Shown here: positions 54,335-63,128 of the stretch, in pieces
How the letters are laid out: every line of letters starts with the position of its first letter
How positions within the stretch are numbered: the stretch's first letter is position 1
Origin: Candidatus Wallbacteria bacterium
GTDB lineage: Bacteria > Muiribacteriota > JAQTZZ01
DNA: 64,000 nt
Direction of reading: 5' to 3'
NCBI GenBank assembly: GCA_028687545.1
Contig: JAQTZZ010000003.1
Coordinates: 1-64,000 of the forward strand
The notes under the pieces: model-generated
Seen by the model: the letters and a program-made list of their open reading frames with translations, nothing else
Database searches by the model: none
What the model was told of the DNA's origin: nothing
Position numbers and translations under genes: made by a program

Positions 54335-55992
54335 TGTGTCACCTCACCTGTACTTGTGCCGCCTGTGTAGCGGGTCATGATTACAGGCACTGTCATGGTT
54401 TTTCCTTCTTCCAGGATGAAGTAGTCAGTACCTGACTGGTTATAGCGATAGTCGCCATTGACCCTGGCAGGAGTGCCGACAGTTTCCACGTATTCGCACT
54501 TGATCTTGTAAATGCCTGAGAACAGGCTGTCCACGGTAAAGCGATAGCCGATCAGTGTGAATCTGCTGGAAACATCGATCGGTACTTCCGTGTATTCGGA
54601 GAGATCCAGGCCTGCGGCAGTGGTAGTGGTGGTTTCCTTGGTGGTTGAGGTCTCCTGGGTCCCGGTCGTGCCTGAAGTTCCGGTGCCGGTGCCGCCTGTG
54701 GTAGTGGTGCTGGTACCTTCCGGAAGCTTGACCATCCGTAAGAGCTTGAGGCTGATCAGAGTTTTGTCCACTGTCAGATAGGCATATTTGCCGCCACTGG
54801 AAGTATAGAATTCGCCCTCCACTTTGGATGAGGGATTGTTGTTCACCATGTTCACCTCAACCTTGGTCTTGTCTTCCTTGGGCAGGAATTTCAGGTCCAT
54901 GCTGAGTGTCTCGAAATTTGTTTTCCGGAAAAGGACAGTCTGCTCACCCGGCGGGATGTTCATCAGCAGAAAATCGCCCTGCGAGTCTGACTTGGTAGTA
55001 GTGGAGCCGTCCTTGACAGTGATGTCTGTCTGTTCCAGCCCGAGTCCTGTAGCCGGGTCTGTCACGCGGCCGGCCAGAGTGGCCTTATAAGGCTGGATCC
55101 GGATCACTTTCACAGTTTCGCCGCCTGCAGCTGTCAGATTCAGGCTGTCGGATTTCTGGTAATAGCCGTCTTTTTTTAACAGCAGGTTGTAGGTTTTCGG
55201 CCCCAGGCTGGCCATGTAGACCATCCCGTCCTTGTCTGAGTACCATGAATCGATCACTACATCCGACCCTTCGATGATCACCTGCACGCCTTCCACAGGG
55301 TTGCTGTTGTTGGCATCCAGAATCTGAAGCGCTACTTCCGAATAGTCGTTTTCCATCACAAGCGTAGCATTGGCATAGCTCTCAGTCCCATAGGTGAAAA
55401 CAGGCAGGCTCTTCGAGGTCTTGCCGTCTAAAGAGAAAGTCAGGGTGTGGTTTCCAGAGGTTACATTGGCATAGAAGTATAAGCCGTTCGGATTGGTATA
55501 GGCTGTCTGGCCGTCAAGTGTCACCTTCACCTCAGGAATGCCTTTGCCGAATCCGTCCAGGGTATAGCCGCTGACTGATCCTGCCTTGGATGAGGTCAGG
55601 CCGAAAGTTTCAGTCAGCATCACATTGGACTGGCCGGTCTGATCGATGAGCACGGATTTTTCATAGAGATTGAACCCGCTGGCTTCCACGCGCAGGGTAT
55701 AAGTCTTGGCTGCCAGAGGCCCTTCGAATGTATAAAACCCGTTGTAAATGGATCTGGTCTCGCGCTTTGTGATGCCGTCGGTCAGGATCACCAGCGCATT
55801 GCAGACCGGAGCATTGGAGACAGCGGCAGTCACGGTTCCTGTGAAAACGACGGCCCCGACTGTGGCGCCGAGATTCCTGTCAGCCACCATGCTGTTGAGC
55901 ACTGAGGTATTATCATTGTGGCAGCCGATCAGAAAAATCAGCGAGAGCGTGGCAGCCGTGATAGTCATCAGTATCTTGATCCGGGTTCTCAT
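54331..55992 (-). CDS. lipoprotein with carboxypeptidase-regulatory-like repeats
   Basis: This is 553 residues. The lipobox is SLIFLIGC (Cys24). Several modules of about 75-90 residues follow the carboxypeptidase regulatory-like/Cna_B plan: AVVFTGTVTAAVSNAPVCNA, VSGYTLDGFGKGIPEVKVTL, LAGRVTDPATGLGLEQTDIT, each with a G-x-Y-x-F-x-[GN] type middle. A Thr/Gly low-complexity linker (about 425-460, GTGTSGTTGTQETSTTKETT) precedes a final beta domain. It is probably an outer-membrane-linked beta-stalk. Its last codons overlap the first of the giant gene, so the two are probably translated together. Ribosome site GGGAGG. Confidence 0.85.
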   Translation of the reverse strand: MRTRIKILMTITAATLSLIFLIGCHNDNTSVLNSMVADRNLGATVGAVVFTGTVTAAVSNAPVCNALVILTDGITKRETRSIYNGFYTFEGPLAAKTYTLRVEASGFNLYEKSVLIDQTGQSNVMLTETFGLTSSKAGSVSGYTLDGFGKGIPEVKVTLDGQTAYTNPNGLYFYANVTSGNHTLTFSLDGKTSKSLPVFTYGTESYANATLVMENDYSEVALQILDANNSNPVEGVQVIIEGSDVVIDSWYSDKDGMVYMASLGPKTYNLLLKKDGYYQKSDSLNLTAAGGETVKVIRIQPYKATLAGRVTDPATGLGLEQTDITVKDGSTTTKSDSQGDFLLMNIPPGEQTVLFRKTNFETLSMDLKFLPKEDKTKVEVNMVNNNPSSKVEGEFYTSSGGKYAYLTVDKTLISLKLLRMVKLPEGTSTTTTGGTGTGTSGTTGTQETSTTKETTTTTAAGLDLSEYTEVPIDVSSRFTLIGYRFTVDSLFSGIYKIKCEYVETVGTPARVNGDYRYNQSGTDYFILEEGKTMTVPVIMTRYTGGTSTGEVTQ

Positions 55993-56047
55993 CGAGCCTC
56001 CCTATTAGAAAGTATTAAAAATCCAAATTTCATAATCATGCCCCTTT

Positions 56048-57499
56048 TCAATGTATGCACTCGTTCCAGAAATTCATTCCTGTATCAGCTTTGATATAAT
56101 CATTGGCCGGGAGATTGGTAAAAAGCGGAGCAACTTCATATAAAATATTGATTGTATTGATGTCTGACGAAGAGAGCTCAGGCCGCGGCAGGGAATAAGT
56201 CGGAAGCTTCAGAGTCGAACCGAACATCACATCCCCTTCATTGTAGCTGTGTCCCCACAGGCCCAGGGCGTGGCCGATCTCGTGCAGAGCCAGGTATTCG
56301 CTGGCAGCGTTGTCGATCAGCCCTCTGCCATTGTAAGGATCGACTGCAGTCAGCAGAACCACTGGCTTGTGCAGAAACAGGCCTGCCATGTTACTGGCTG
56401 GATTGGAAGCCAGTGTCAGGCCGAGCAGGCTGGCAGTAGAAGTTTCGCTCGTGGAACTCGTAGAGGTTGGCTCTACATTGATCTTGTTTGTCCAGTAAAT
56501 GGAGAGGTCTGCCACTGCAGGATCATCAGTCACAACGAATGAAAGAGCAGGACAGGCTGTGGCCCATTCATTGAGCGCGTTCCTGGCATTGCTGTGCAGT
56601 TTGTCCAGCACTATGGAAAGAGGGGACAGGATTTCCAGGCTGTTGATAAAAGCAGTCTGATTATCCACGCTCTGAAATGAAACATCCATGGTTTCCGGAG
56701 GAGTGAGGAGAAATTCTCCTCCACCGTTTATGGAATTCGGATCAGGATAACTAATGGTGCTTATTTTATCCGAACTGTCGATTATTGACTGAGGAATTAC
56801 GATCGGATCTTTGCAGGTCACGAAATCGCCCAGATAGACCTTGACCGGCATGTCCAGAAATCTGCGGGAAGATATCCTGAGTCTTTTTTCAGGAGCATCG
56901 TCATCAAACCTTATCAGGCGACTGATATAGGCATAGTAGTTAGGAGTGCGCACTGACGGGACTTTTGGCTGATATTCCAGCAGATTTTCCCCAGGCTGGA
57001 GCAGAATGTCGATCGATTCAGTCTTGAATCCAGGCACGAACATTTCCAGTTTGTGGAACCCCACGTTAAGATCATTGATCCCTGCAAGGTAATTACTTGT
57101 ATTAAAGAGTGTCGAATCTTCGACTGCCCATTTATTCTGGATCAGCTTGTCATTATCGACTCTGATCAGAGCTTTAGGATGCCAGTAAATTGATTCCGCT
57201 CCTGTAACTTCCGTTGACTCTATGACATAGCTCAGGACATTTTCAATGGGAGTAATATGATTGCTGCCGTTGTCATGATATCCAACGCCAAACCAGAAAC
57301 CATTGTAAGAAGTCTGAGACCTGAGGTAGCGGACCTTGACTGCCAGATTGGCTTTGCCGTCGCTTCCCTGCGGCGTATAAGGCAGCAGGCTGAAGGGCAC
57401 GCTGGTGCCTGACCCGTCATCCTTGCAACCCAGGAACATGGTTGCAAACAGCAGCAGGCTCGCATACAGGAGCTTCTTCAGTCTGGATTTATTTGCCAT
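56048..57499 (-). CDS. matrixin-like zinc metalloprotease lipoprotein
   Basis: This is 483 residues. The lipobox is LLFATMFLGC (Cys25). The C-terminal third carries the zinc site HEIGHALGLWGHS (His406, Glu407, His410, His417) and a downstream Met of the Met-turn in GDVMF. This is the HExxHxxGxxGH form found in bacterial matrixins. The N-terminal 300 residues are beta-rich and unrecognised. It is likely anchored at the envelope and could process other proteins of this cluster, perhaps the giant, but no substrate is shown. It lies 55 bp before the carboxypeptidase-regulatory-like lipoprotein gene. Confidence 0.85.
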   Translation of the reverse strand: MANKSRLKKLLYASLLLFATMFLGCKDDGSGTSVPFSLLPYTPQGSDGKANLAVKVRYLRSQTSYNGFWFGVGYHDNGSNHITPIENVLSYVIESTEVTGAESIYWHPKALIRVDNDKLIQNKWAVEDSTLFNTSNYLAGINDLNVGFHKLEMFVPGFKTESIDILLQPGENLLEYQPKVPSVRTPNYYAYISRLIRFDDDAPEKRLRISSRRFLDMPVKVYLGDFVTCKDPIVIPQSIIDSSDKISTISYPDPNSINGGGEFLLTPPETMDVSFQSVDNQTAFINSLEILSPLSIVLDKLHSNARNALNEWATACPALSFVVTDDPAVADLSIYWTNKINVEPTSTSSTSETSTASLLGLTLASNPASNMAGLFLHKPVVLLTAVDPYNGRGLIDNAASEYLALHEIGHALGLWGHSYNEGDVMFGSTLKLPTYSLPRPELSSSDINTINILYEVAPLFTNLPANDYIKADTGMNFWNECIH

Positions 57500-57557
57500 T
57501 TTTTCCTCTCAACCCTTTGAAATCCCGATTCCTGGCAGAGGTCTGCCCCTGCATTTT

Positions 57558-58490
57558 TCAGAACGTATACGTCATTCCGCCCGAGTAGATCGCATCTGAG
57601 CCGTTGAAGAGATTCAAGGCTGCGAAATCCAGGGAGATCCTGGAATGGCGGTATCTGGCCCCGCAGTTGAAAGCCAGGTTGTTGTCGTCATTGATGTAAT
57701 TGCCCCAGAGCTGCTTGGCTTCAGCGAGCAGCGAAGTATATCCCAGGCGGTATTCCAGTCCTGCTCCGGCGATTGCCAGATCCTGGCGTTCGATGTGGAT
57801 CGGAGGGATGTCTGTGCTGCGGATGAAGGTGTTTTTCAGGGAAAAGTTCGTGAACAGCCTGGGGCTGACCTGATCCGAGATCGCGATGTAATAGCCGTTC
57901 ATCTTTTCCAGGTCCATGTAATCCATCAGGAGCTGATCCTCATTGCTGAGATTCGTGTATTGCCCGCCGAAAGCGACGGCTTTTCCCTTGTAAGGAGTCG
58001 CCAGCTTGAAGTGGAATGTGGCGAATTCCTTGCGGATGGAGTAATTGACATTTGCCGGAATGCTGCTTATGTCATTGTTCACTGAAATGAAGTTCACTCC
58101 GCATTCAGTGTTTTTTCTGACTCCGTAGTTAAGGGAACCTATGTATTCCCATTTTTTGGATTGATATGCCGCTCCCTGCAGATTGAAATCGCCGTCCGAG
58201 TAAAGCATGTGGCCTGCCACGTTGCAGTAACCGTGCGAGGCGATGAAGGCAGTGGGAAGTTCGATCAGTCCTGTGCAGCCCGAGAGGCAGAGTCCTCCGT
58301 CTCCCAGCGAGAGTTCAGCCAGCCGTGAAAAGTACGAAACCGGATATTGTTCGTCGTCTGCCGGCGGTTTCTGCTTGTTCAGGATCTCGTCCTTATAGCT
58401 GTATCCGATCTGCTGCAGGGCATCATCCACCTGCTCTGCAAAGGCACAGGCAAAATTGAAAAAGACAAAAAAGATGATTATTTTTTTCAT
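57558..58490 (-). CDS. putative outer-membrane beta-barrel protein
   Basis: This is 310 residues with a signal peptide (MKKIIIFFVFFNFACAFAEQ). The mature part alternates hydrophobic and polar residues in strands (EYIGSLNYGVRKNTEC, FATFHFKLATPYKGKAVAFG) and ends ...IYSGGMTYTF, with the terminal Phe typical of BAM-inserted barrels. It resembles PorV/PorQ-like or general long-chain-type barrels in layout, but I cannot assign a family. As first gene of the five-gene cluster it could anchor or export the giant protein. The ribosome site AGGGG is acceptable. Confidence 0.7.
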   Translation of the reverse strand: MKKIIIFFVFFNFACAFAEQVDDALQQIGYSYKDEILNKQKPPADDEQYPVSYFSRLAELSLGDGGLCLSGCTGLIELPTAFIASHGYCNVAGHMLYSDGDFNLQGAAYQSKKWEYIGSLNYGVRKNTECGVNFISVNNDISSIPANVNYSIRKEFATFHFKLATPYKGKAVAFGGQYTNLSNEDQLLMDYMDLEKMNGYYIAISDQVSPRLFTNFSLKNTFIRSTDIPPIHIERQDLAIAGAGLEYRLGYTSLLAEAKQLWGNYINDDNNLAFNCGARYRHSRISLDFAALNLFNGSDAIYSGGMTYTF

Positions 58491-58560
58491 AGGCTATCCC
58501 CTGTGTTTTAATATGGTTATCGACAGTTGCAAGCAGGAGATTAAGCGATTTGGTGAGTGG

Positions 58561-58640
58561 TCCTGTTCTGTTATTAAATTTCGAGTTTCGCGATGAAATT
58601 TAATTACAGAACAGGATCCCCGAGCTCCGTGAGGGGATCT
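58561..58640. repeat. double hairpin upstream of the surface-protein cluster
   Basis: TCCTGTTCTGTTATTAAATT (continuing TC) pairs with GAAATTTAATTACAGAACAG (continuing GA), 21 of 22 matches around a 12-base loop (58561-58614). A second stem, GATCCCC/GGGGATC, follows at about 58614-58640. Both lie between the lemA terminator and the first gene of the cluster, so they are in its probable leader or promoter region. They could be a regulatory structure or a small mobile remnant. Confidence 0.65.
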
Positions 58641-58700
58641 GAGAACCCATTACAAACAAGTTTGAAAGTGTCTCTTCAAAGGATTTTAATTACTGATTCG

Positions 58701-58733
58701 AGAAAAAAACGGCCGCGGAAAAAAGCGGCCATT
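58701..58733 (-). terminator. rho-independent terminator of lemA
   Basis: Read on the minus strand: GGCCGC-TTTTTTCC-GCGGCC followed by GTTTTTTT. The stem is GC-rich and the T-run is long. It lies about 25 bp past the lemA stop. Confidence 0.85.
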
Positions 58734-58755
58734 TAGCTTACTGATTTAAAATCTG

Positions 58756-59331
58756 TTACTTGAAGTTGAACTTTACTTCCACATCCTGCTTGTCTGTGTC
58801 AGCGACCTTGAACATCTCTTCAGGAGTGTAGCCGAGCATCCTGGCGATCAGCAGGTCAGGGATGGAAGCGATGCGGATATTATAGGAATTGACGCTGTCG
58901 TTGTAGAATTCTCTCCGGTCCGCGATCTGATTCTCGATTTCAGAGATTCTTCCCTGGAACTGCAGGAAGCTTGCATTAGCTTTGAGATCAGGATAATTTT
59001 CCGCGACCGCGAACATGGATTTCAGCGCGCCTGCCATCATATTGTCGGCACCGGCCTGGTCCCCGACTGTTTTGGCGTTCATGAATGCAGTGCGGGCCTC
59101 TGTCACTCTCTGGAGCACTTCGCGCTCATGCTTCATGTAGGCTTCGACTGTCGGCATCAGCTTGGTCAGTTCGTCGTGCCGCTGCTTCAGCAGCACGTCG
59201 ATATTGGCCCAGCTCTTTTTAATGTTGTTCTTCACTGAGATCAGGCCGTTGTATAAGGAGATGAAATAGACAACGATCCCGATCAGGAAGATGACCATGA
59301 TGAAAAGGACAGCTAAACCGATGATTATCAA
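58756..59331 (-). CDS. lemA: LemA family protein
   Basis: This is 191 residues. A hydrophobic N-terminal segment (MIIIGLAVLFIMVIFLIGIVVYF) is followed by the LemA helical domain: LYNGLISVKNNIKKSWANID, HDELTKLMPTVEAYMKHERE, and the C-terminal block FYNDSVNSYNIRIASIPDLL. LemA proteins are membrane anchored with most mass on one side; their role is unclear but they often accompany GIDE- or TPM-domain proteins. Here the GIDE gene lies upstream on the same strand with the 188-bp repeat between. A ribosome site AAGGAGGA lies 7-8 bp before ATG, and a TATAAT-like box is further upstream (around 59365). Confidence 0.93.
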   Translation of the reverse strand: MIIIGLAVLFIMVIFLIGIVVYFISLYNGLISVKNNIKKSWANIDVLLKQRHDELTKLMPTVEAYMKHEREVLQRVTEARTAFMNAKTVGDQAGADNMMAGALKSMFAVAENYPDLKANASFLQFQGRISEIENQIADRREFYNDSVNSYNIRIASIPDLLIARMLGYTPEEMFKVADTDKQDVEVKFNFK

Positions 59332-59398
59332 CGTTCCTCCTTCTCAGGCAATTTTATTCTGATATATTATTATAATAACATCAGGGAAATCAAATCTC

Positions 59399-59586
59399 TA
59401 ACTCGACTTTGGCAAATTTTCCAGATCATACCGCTGAAACCCTTGTGGGGTGGCCAGGCGTCCGAAGCTGTAACAAAACCAGGAGGGTTTTTCAACAGCT
59501 TCAGATGCCAGGACAGGACCCGCCACAAATCGAGTTTTCCGAACAACCTTTGGCTGTACACTACAAAAATTTGCCAAACTCAAGTC
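59399..59586 (-). repeat. 188-bp inverted-repeat element, copy 2
   Basis: Same length and same end and flank blocks as 23693-23880 but inverted: it begins AACTCGACTTTGGCAAATTT and ends AAATTTGCCAAACTCAAGTC. The central stem-loop here is GAAGCTGT ... ACAGCTTC with a loop containing AACCAGGAGGGTTTTTC, unrelated to the core of copy 1. It lies between the GIDE gene and lemA, so it may be in their shared transcript. No protein is encoded. Confidence 0.85.
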
Positions 59587-59612
59587 TTTAACCTGGTTTT
59601 TCAACAGCAGAC

Positions 59613-60482
59613 TCACCTCACACCCAGGCGGAATAATAAGTAAATCATGCATACCAGGGTGAGCAGAGGACCGCCGAAGATGGCGAACGGAGCCCACCAT
59701 CCCAGGGAACTGAGAATATCCTTTTCACTGGAATCAGAAAGGTAAAACCACTGCTCGCCTTTTCTGATGCTGGCCACGCATTTGTTGTCTTCCAGAGCCA
59801 TGCTTTTCATTTGCGCTGCAAGATCCGGGTCAGGGTTGTCCAGGTTGTCTGCATCGGCTTTTTTCTGCCAGAAAGCGGCTGTGCCGAGTATGTAAAGCCC
59901 GTCATTAGGGGCGATGAAAATTTCAGTGAAGCGCAGCCGCCTGTGCCCGCCGAACAGGGATTCATAATTGATGTGCTTCTGTTTCAGGAAAGCTGTCAAT
60001 TCAGCCGGAAGGGTGGAAAAGGAGCTGAATTCCCTGCAATAGTCTGTTTTCAGATTCATCGTGGCTCCCTCAGGGAAGACAATGGCTCTGGCTGTGTCGT
60101 CTTCGATGAAGAAAGCTTCATTGGACTCGCCTTTGGATAACAGACTCCAGTGCCCCCCGTTTTTACTGGAGACCCACTGATCCACCTTCCACTGGAAGTA
60201 GACACATGGTTTCAGATGCATAGGGGAGAGAAGATTTTTCCTGCCCAGCGCCTTGCCGTTCACTTCCACCAGCCCCATGGCCATGGAACGGATCTTGGAG
60301 GTAGGCGTGTTTTCGATGGTACGCTTGAGGCGGAGTTTCTGGAAGCCGCTGTAGAAAAAATAGAGGCCTGCGAAAAAACCGATCGCAGCATAGACTACCG
60401 GATCGCTGTCGTCATGGTGATGACTGGCAAGCTGGATTAACGGGGCAGCCTGCAGCAGAAAAAGATGGATTGTTGTGATCAT
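59613..60482 (-). CDS. GIDE-domain membrane protein (E3-ligase-like domain)
   Basis: This is 289 residues from ATG 60482. A TTG start at 60518 would add a tail without a ribosome site. A membrane segment near residues 35-50 (AIGFFAGLYFFYSGF) is followed by a domain of MULAN/GIDE type: MAMGLVEVNGKALG, HLKPCVYFQWKVD, GLYILGTAAF. A second membrane segment lies at the C-terminus (PFAIFGGPLLTLVCMIYLLF). No RING finger is visible, so ligase activity is not implied. Bacterial GIDE proteins often occur next to lemA, as here. Confidence 0.85.
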   Translation of the reverse strand: MITTIHLFLLQAAPLIQLASHHHDDSDPVVYAAIGFFAGLYFFYSGFQKLRLKRTIENTPTSKIRSMAMGLVEVNGKALGRKNLLSPMHLKPCVYFQWKVDQWVSSKNGGHWSLLSKGESNEAFFIEDDTARAIVFPEGATMNLKTDYCREFSSFSTLPAELTAFLKQKHINYESLFGGHRRLRFTEIFIAPNDGLYILGTAAFWQKKADADNLDNPDPDLAAQMKSMALEDNKCVASIRKGEQWFYLSDSSEKDILSSLGWWAPFAIFGGPLLTLVCMIYLLFRLGVR

Positions 60483-60582
60483 GATTAACTTTATAGCGCA
60501 AATCAAGGAATCGGTCAATTTCCGGTTTCGTCTTTGCCGCCTGCCTGATAGAATAGGCTGAGCTAAATTCAGTGAGGTAATT

Positions 60583-61377
60583 TTGTTCTTCTGCCTATCC
60601 CACCTCAGGACTGCGGAATTCTATAATCTCTTCCACTACTCCATCTATATACTGATACTTTACATTTTTTTCACCCGCTACCGCGAAAAGTCCGAATATC
60701 GTTTGAATCTTGACCAGAAGGCCGATCTCGGAACAGTCAGGGATTTTTTCTTCCTCTTTCTATTCTCCGCTTTAGTGGCATTTATTAACTATGTCTGTGT
60801 GGTAGGTTCTCTTAACCCCGGAAATTTCTTTCACCGGGTCTTTTTCGGTTTTTTCAACCTGGAAAACATTTTCAGAGCTAATTATCTGCTGCTTTTATAC
60901 GCTCCTTTCTACGAAGAACTGGTGTTCCGCTTTTTCTTTTACAATCTGTTCTTCGAATTATCGAACATCGGCGGATATCCCAGGCGGTTTGTGATTCTCT
61001 CTGAAATCTATCTGCTCTTTTTTGCTGCCTTCTTCAGGCCGTTGTTTCCTGACAACCACCTGCAGATGATAGTGTCGAGCCTGCTCTTTTTCCTGTTCAT
61101 GATGATCCTGAATCAGGGCCTTACGCTGATTCACAGAATGGCATTCGAGAAAAGGGTGATGCTCCTGAATGTGGTTTTTTTCGCCTCCGGACATTTTTTC
61201 AAATTCTACCTGTATCATGGCGGCAGATTCGCTTTCACACTGGCGCTCTACATTTTGTTTTCGATTCTGGTCAATCTCCTTTATCAGCGGAAAAAAAGTA
61301 TCGTCTATCCGCTCTGGCTGCATTTTGTCTGGAATTTCTGGATGATCCTGCCTTCCTGCGGAAGCTTTCCCGGATGA
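60583..61377 (+). CDS. CPBP-type intramembrane metalloprotease
   Basis: This is 264 residues, highly hydrophobic, with about seven to eight membrane segments. The CPBP (CAAX protease and bacteriocin-processing) motifs are present: EELVFR (Glu111, Glu112, Arg116), FFASGHFFKF with the first His, and the C-terminal WLHFVWNFW. Such proteases cleave within membranes; the bacterial substrates are mostly unknown. The start codon is TTG at 60583 with GAGG just upstream, which is plausible but not certain. The ABC permease gene follows after 42 bp. Confidence 0.8.
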   Translation: MFFCLSHLRTAEFYNLFHYSIYILILYIFFTRYREKSEYRLNLDQKADLGTVRDFFFLFLFSALVAFINYVCVVGSLNPGNFFHRVFFGFFNLENIFRANYLLLLYAPFYEELVFRFFFYNLFFELSNIGGYPRRFVILSEIYLLFFAAFFRPLFPDNHLQMIVSSLLFFLFMMILNQGLTLIHRMAFEKRVMLLNVVFFASGHFFKFYLYHGGRFAFTLALYILFSILVNLLYQRKKSIVYPLWLHFVWNFWMILPSCGSFPG

Positions 61378-61419
61378 GCCTGTTTGCCATTTCGGGCTGC
61401 TTGGATTAAAATAATTTCC

Positions 61420-62301
61420 ATGAGCAAGGTCTGGAAAAACAAAGAGTGGGATGCCTACCTCTATCTTCTTCCGGCAGTGTCGATCATCCTTTTTTTTCAT
61501 GTGATGCCCATTTTTCTCGCAGCTTTTGTCAGCCTTCAGGAATGGGACCTGATGAGCCCTGCGAAATTCGTCGGGCTTTCAAATTACAGGTCCATCCTGC
61601 AGAGCGATGAATTCTATTCTTCCCTCAAACATACGGTATATTTTTCCCTGGGAAGCGTACCCGGCGGAATCCTGCTGGCCCTGTTCATAGCAATTCTGCT
61701 CAACAGTAAAATCAAGGGGCTCTCCTTTTACCGCACACTCTATTTTATCCCTGTGATCACCTCCATCAACGCGGTGGCGATTGTCTGGAAATGGATCTAT
61801 CACGGGCAGTATGGGCTTCTCAATTATTTGATAGGTTTCCTGGGTTTTCCCTCTCAGGACTGGCTTCAGGACCCGCGCTTCGCAATGCCGGCCATCATCA
61901 TGATGAGCATCTGGAAAGGACTGGGATACAATGTGGTGATTTTTCTGGCAGGGCTGCAGAACGTGCCCGGGTATCTGTATGAAGCTGCCCGCATTGACGG
62001 AGCCAATGCCTGGGAGCGCTTCCGGCACGTCACCTGGCCGCTGCTCTCGCCTGTCACCTATTTTGTGCTGGTGATGTCCACAATTTCCTCTTTCCAGGTA
62101 TTCGCCCAGGTCTATATGATGACTCCCAACGGCGGCCCCATGGGCAGCACCACAGTGATTGTTTTCTACCTTTACCAGTATGCCTTCAGGCAGTATAAAT
62201 TCGGCTACGCCTCAGCGTTGGCCTTTATTCTCTTCCTGATCATCCTGACCATGACTCTTCTGCAGAAGTTTTTTGTGGAGAAGAAGGTACACTATTCATG
62301 A
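61420..62301 (+). CDS. ABC sugar transporter permease (MalF/UgpA type)
   Basis: This is 293 residues. MSKVWKNKEWDAYLYLLPAV is a standard start; the in-frame TTG at 61384 is not needed. There are six membrane segments, and the EAA loop reads YEAARIDGANAWERFRHVTW, which contacts the ATPase. MalF/UgpA-type permeases import sugars or glycerol phosphate. It overlaps the partner permease by 4 nt (ATGA). No substrate-binding protein is in view. The ATPase at 35671 is the only candidate of the right class. Confidence 0.95.
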   Translation: MSKVWKNKEWDAYLYLLPAVSIILFFHVMPIFLAAFVSLQEWDLMSPAKFVGLSNYRSILQSDEFYSSLKHTVYFSLGSVPGGILLALFIAILLNSKIKGLSFYRTLYFIPVITSINAVAIVWKWIYHGQYGLLNYLIGFLGFPSQDWLQDPRFAMPAIIMMSIWKGLGYNVVIFLAGLQNVPGYLYEAARIDGANAWERFRHVTWPLLSPVTYFVLVMSTISSFQVFAQVYMMTPNGGPMGSTTVIVFYLYQYAFRQYKFGYASALAFILFLIILTMTLLQKFFVEKKVHYS

Positions 62302-63128
62302 GCCGCATAAAACTGAGTCCTTCGAAATTCCTGATCCACCTGATCCTGCTGCTGGGCGCAATAGCCATGGTGATGCCCTTTTACTGGATGGTCTCGACTT
62401 CGCTCAAAACCTCTCAGGAAGTTCTGCAGTTCCCGCCTAAACTCTGGCCGGACACCATGCAGTGGGGAAATTACGCTGAAGCTTTCACCAAGCAGCCCTT
62501 TGGCCGCTATTTTCTGAATACTTTTTTCATTGCGCTCGCCACTACCGGGGGCCAGTTACTTCTGGGATCCCTCGCTGCCTTTGCTTTCACTTTCATGGAA
62601 TTCCCCCTGAAAAACACTATTTTCATGCTGCTACTTTCCACAATGATGATCCCCCAGCAGGCGCTTTTGATCCCGGATTACATTGTCCTCTCCAAACTGG
62701 GCTGGATCGATACTTTCAACGCACTGATCGTGCCCTGGATGGGTTCTGTCTTTACCATTTTCCTGCTCAGGCAGTTTTTCATGCAGCTTCCAAAGGACCT
62801 GTATGATGCGGCCAAAATCGACGGCTGCACCAAATTGCGTTTCTTTTTCCAGATCATCCTGCCACTTTCCGTGCCTCCGATGATCACAGCCGGGATCTTC
62901 AACTTTCTGGGCAGCTGGAACAGTTTCCTCTGGCCCCTGATGGTCACCAATTCCCAGGAGATGCGCACGATCCAGGTGGGCTTAGCTTATTTTTCGCAGG
63001 ATTCCGGGACAGCCTGGGAACTCCTGAGCGCGGCGGCCACATTCTGTACACTGCCGCTGGTCATCGGCTATTTCATGGCTCAGAAGCAGTTCATCGAAGG
63101 CGTTGCCAGATCGGGGATGAAGGAATGA
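62298..63128 (+). CDS. ABC sugar transporter permease (MalG/UgpE type)
   Basis: This is 276 residues with six membrane segments. The start (PSKFLIHLILLLGAIAMVMP, FYWMVSTSLKTSQEV) is typical. The EAA loop is LYDAAKIDGCTKLRFFFQII, and the C-terminus YFMAQKQFIEGVARSGMKE matches the IEGV..G(A/S)VKG form, where the last Gly is replaced. It overlaps the next gene by 4 nt (ATGA), so the three genes are an operon. Confidence 0.95.
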   Translation: MSRIKLSPSKFLIHLILLLGAIAMVMPFYWMVSTSLKTSQEVLQFPPKLWPDTMQWGNYAEAFTKQPFGRYFLNTFFIALATTGGQLLLGSLAAFAFTFMEFPLKNTIFMLLLSTMMIPQQALLIPDYIVLSKLGWIDTFNALIVPWMGSVFTIFLLRQFFMQLPKDLYDAAKIDGCTKLRFFFQIILPLSVPPMITAGIFNFLGSWNSFLWPLMVTNSQEMRTIQVGLAYFSQDSGTAWELLSAAATFCTLPLVIGYFMAQKQFIEGVARSGMKE

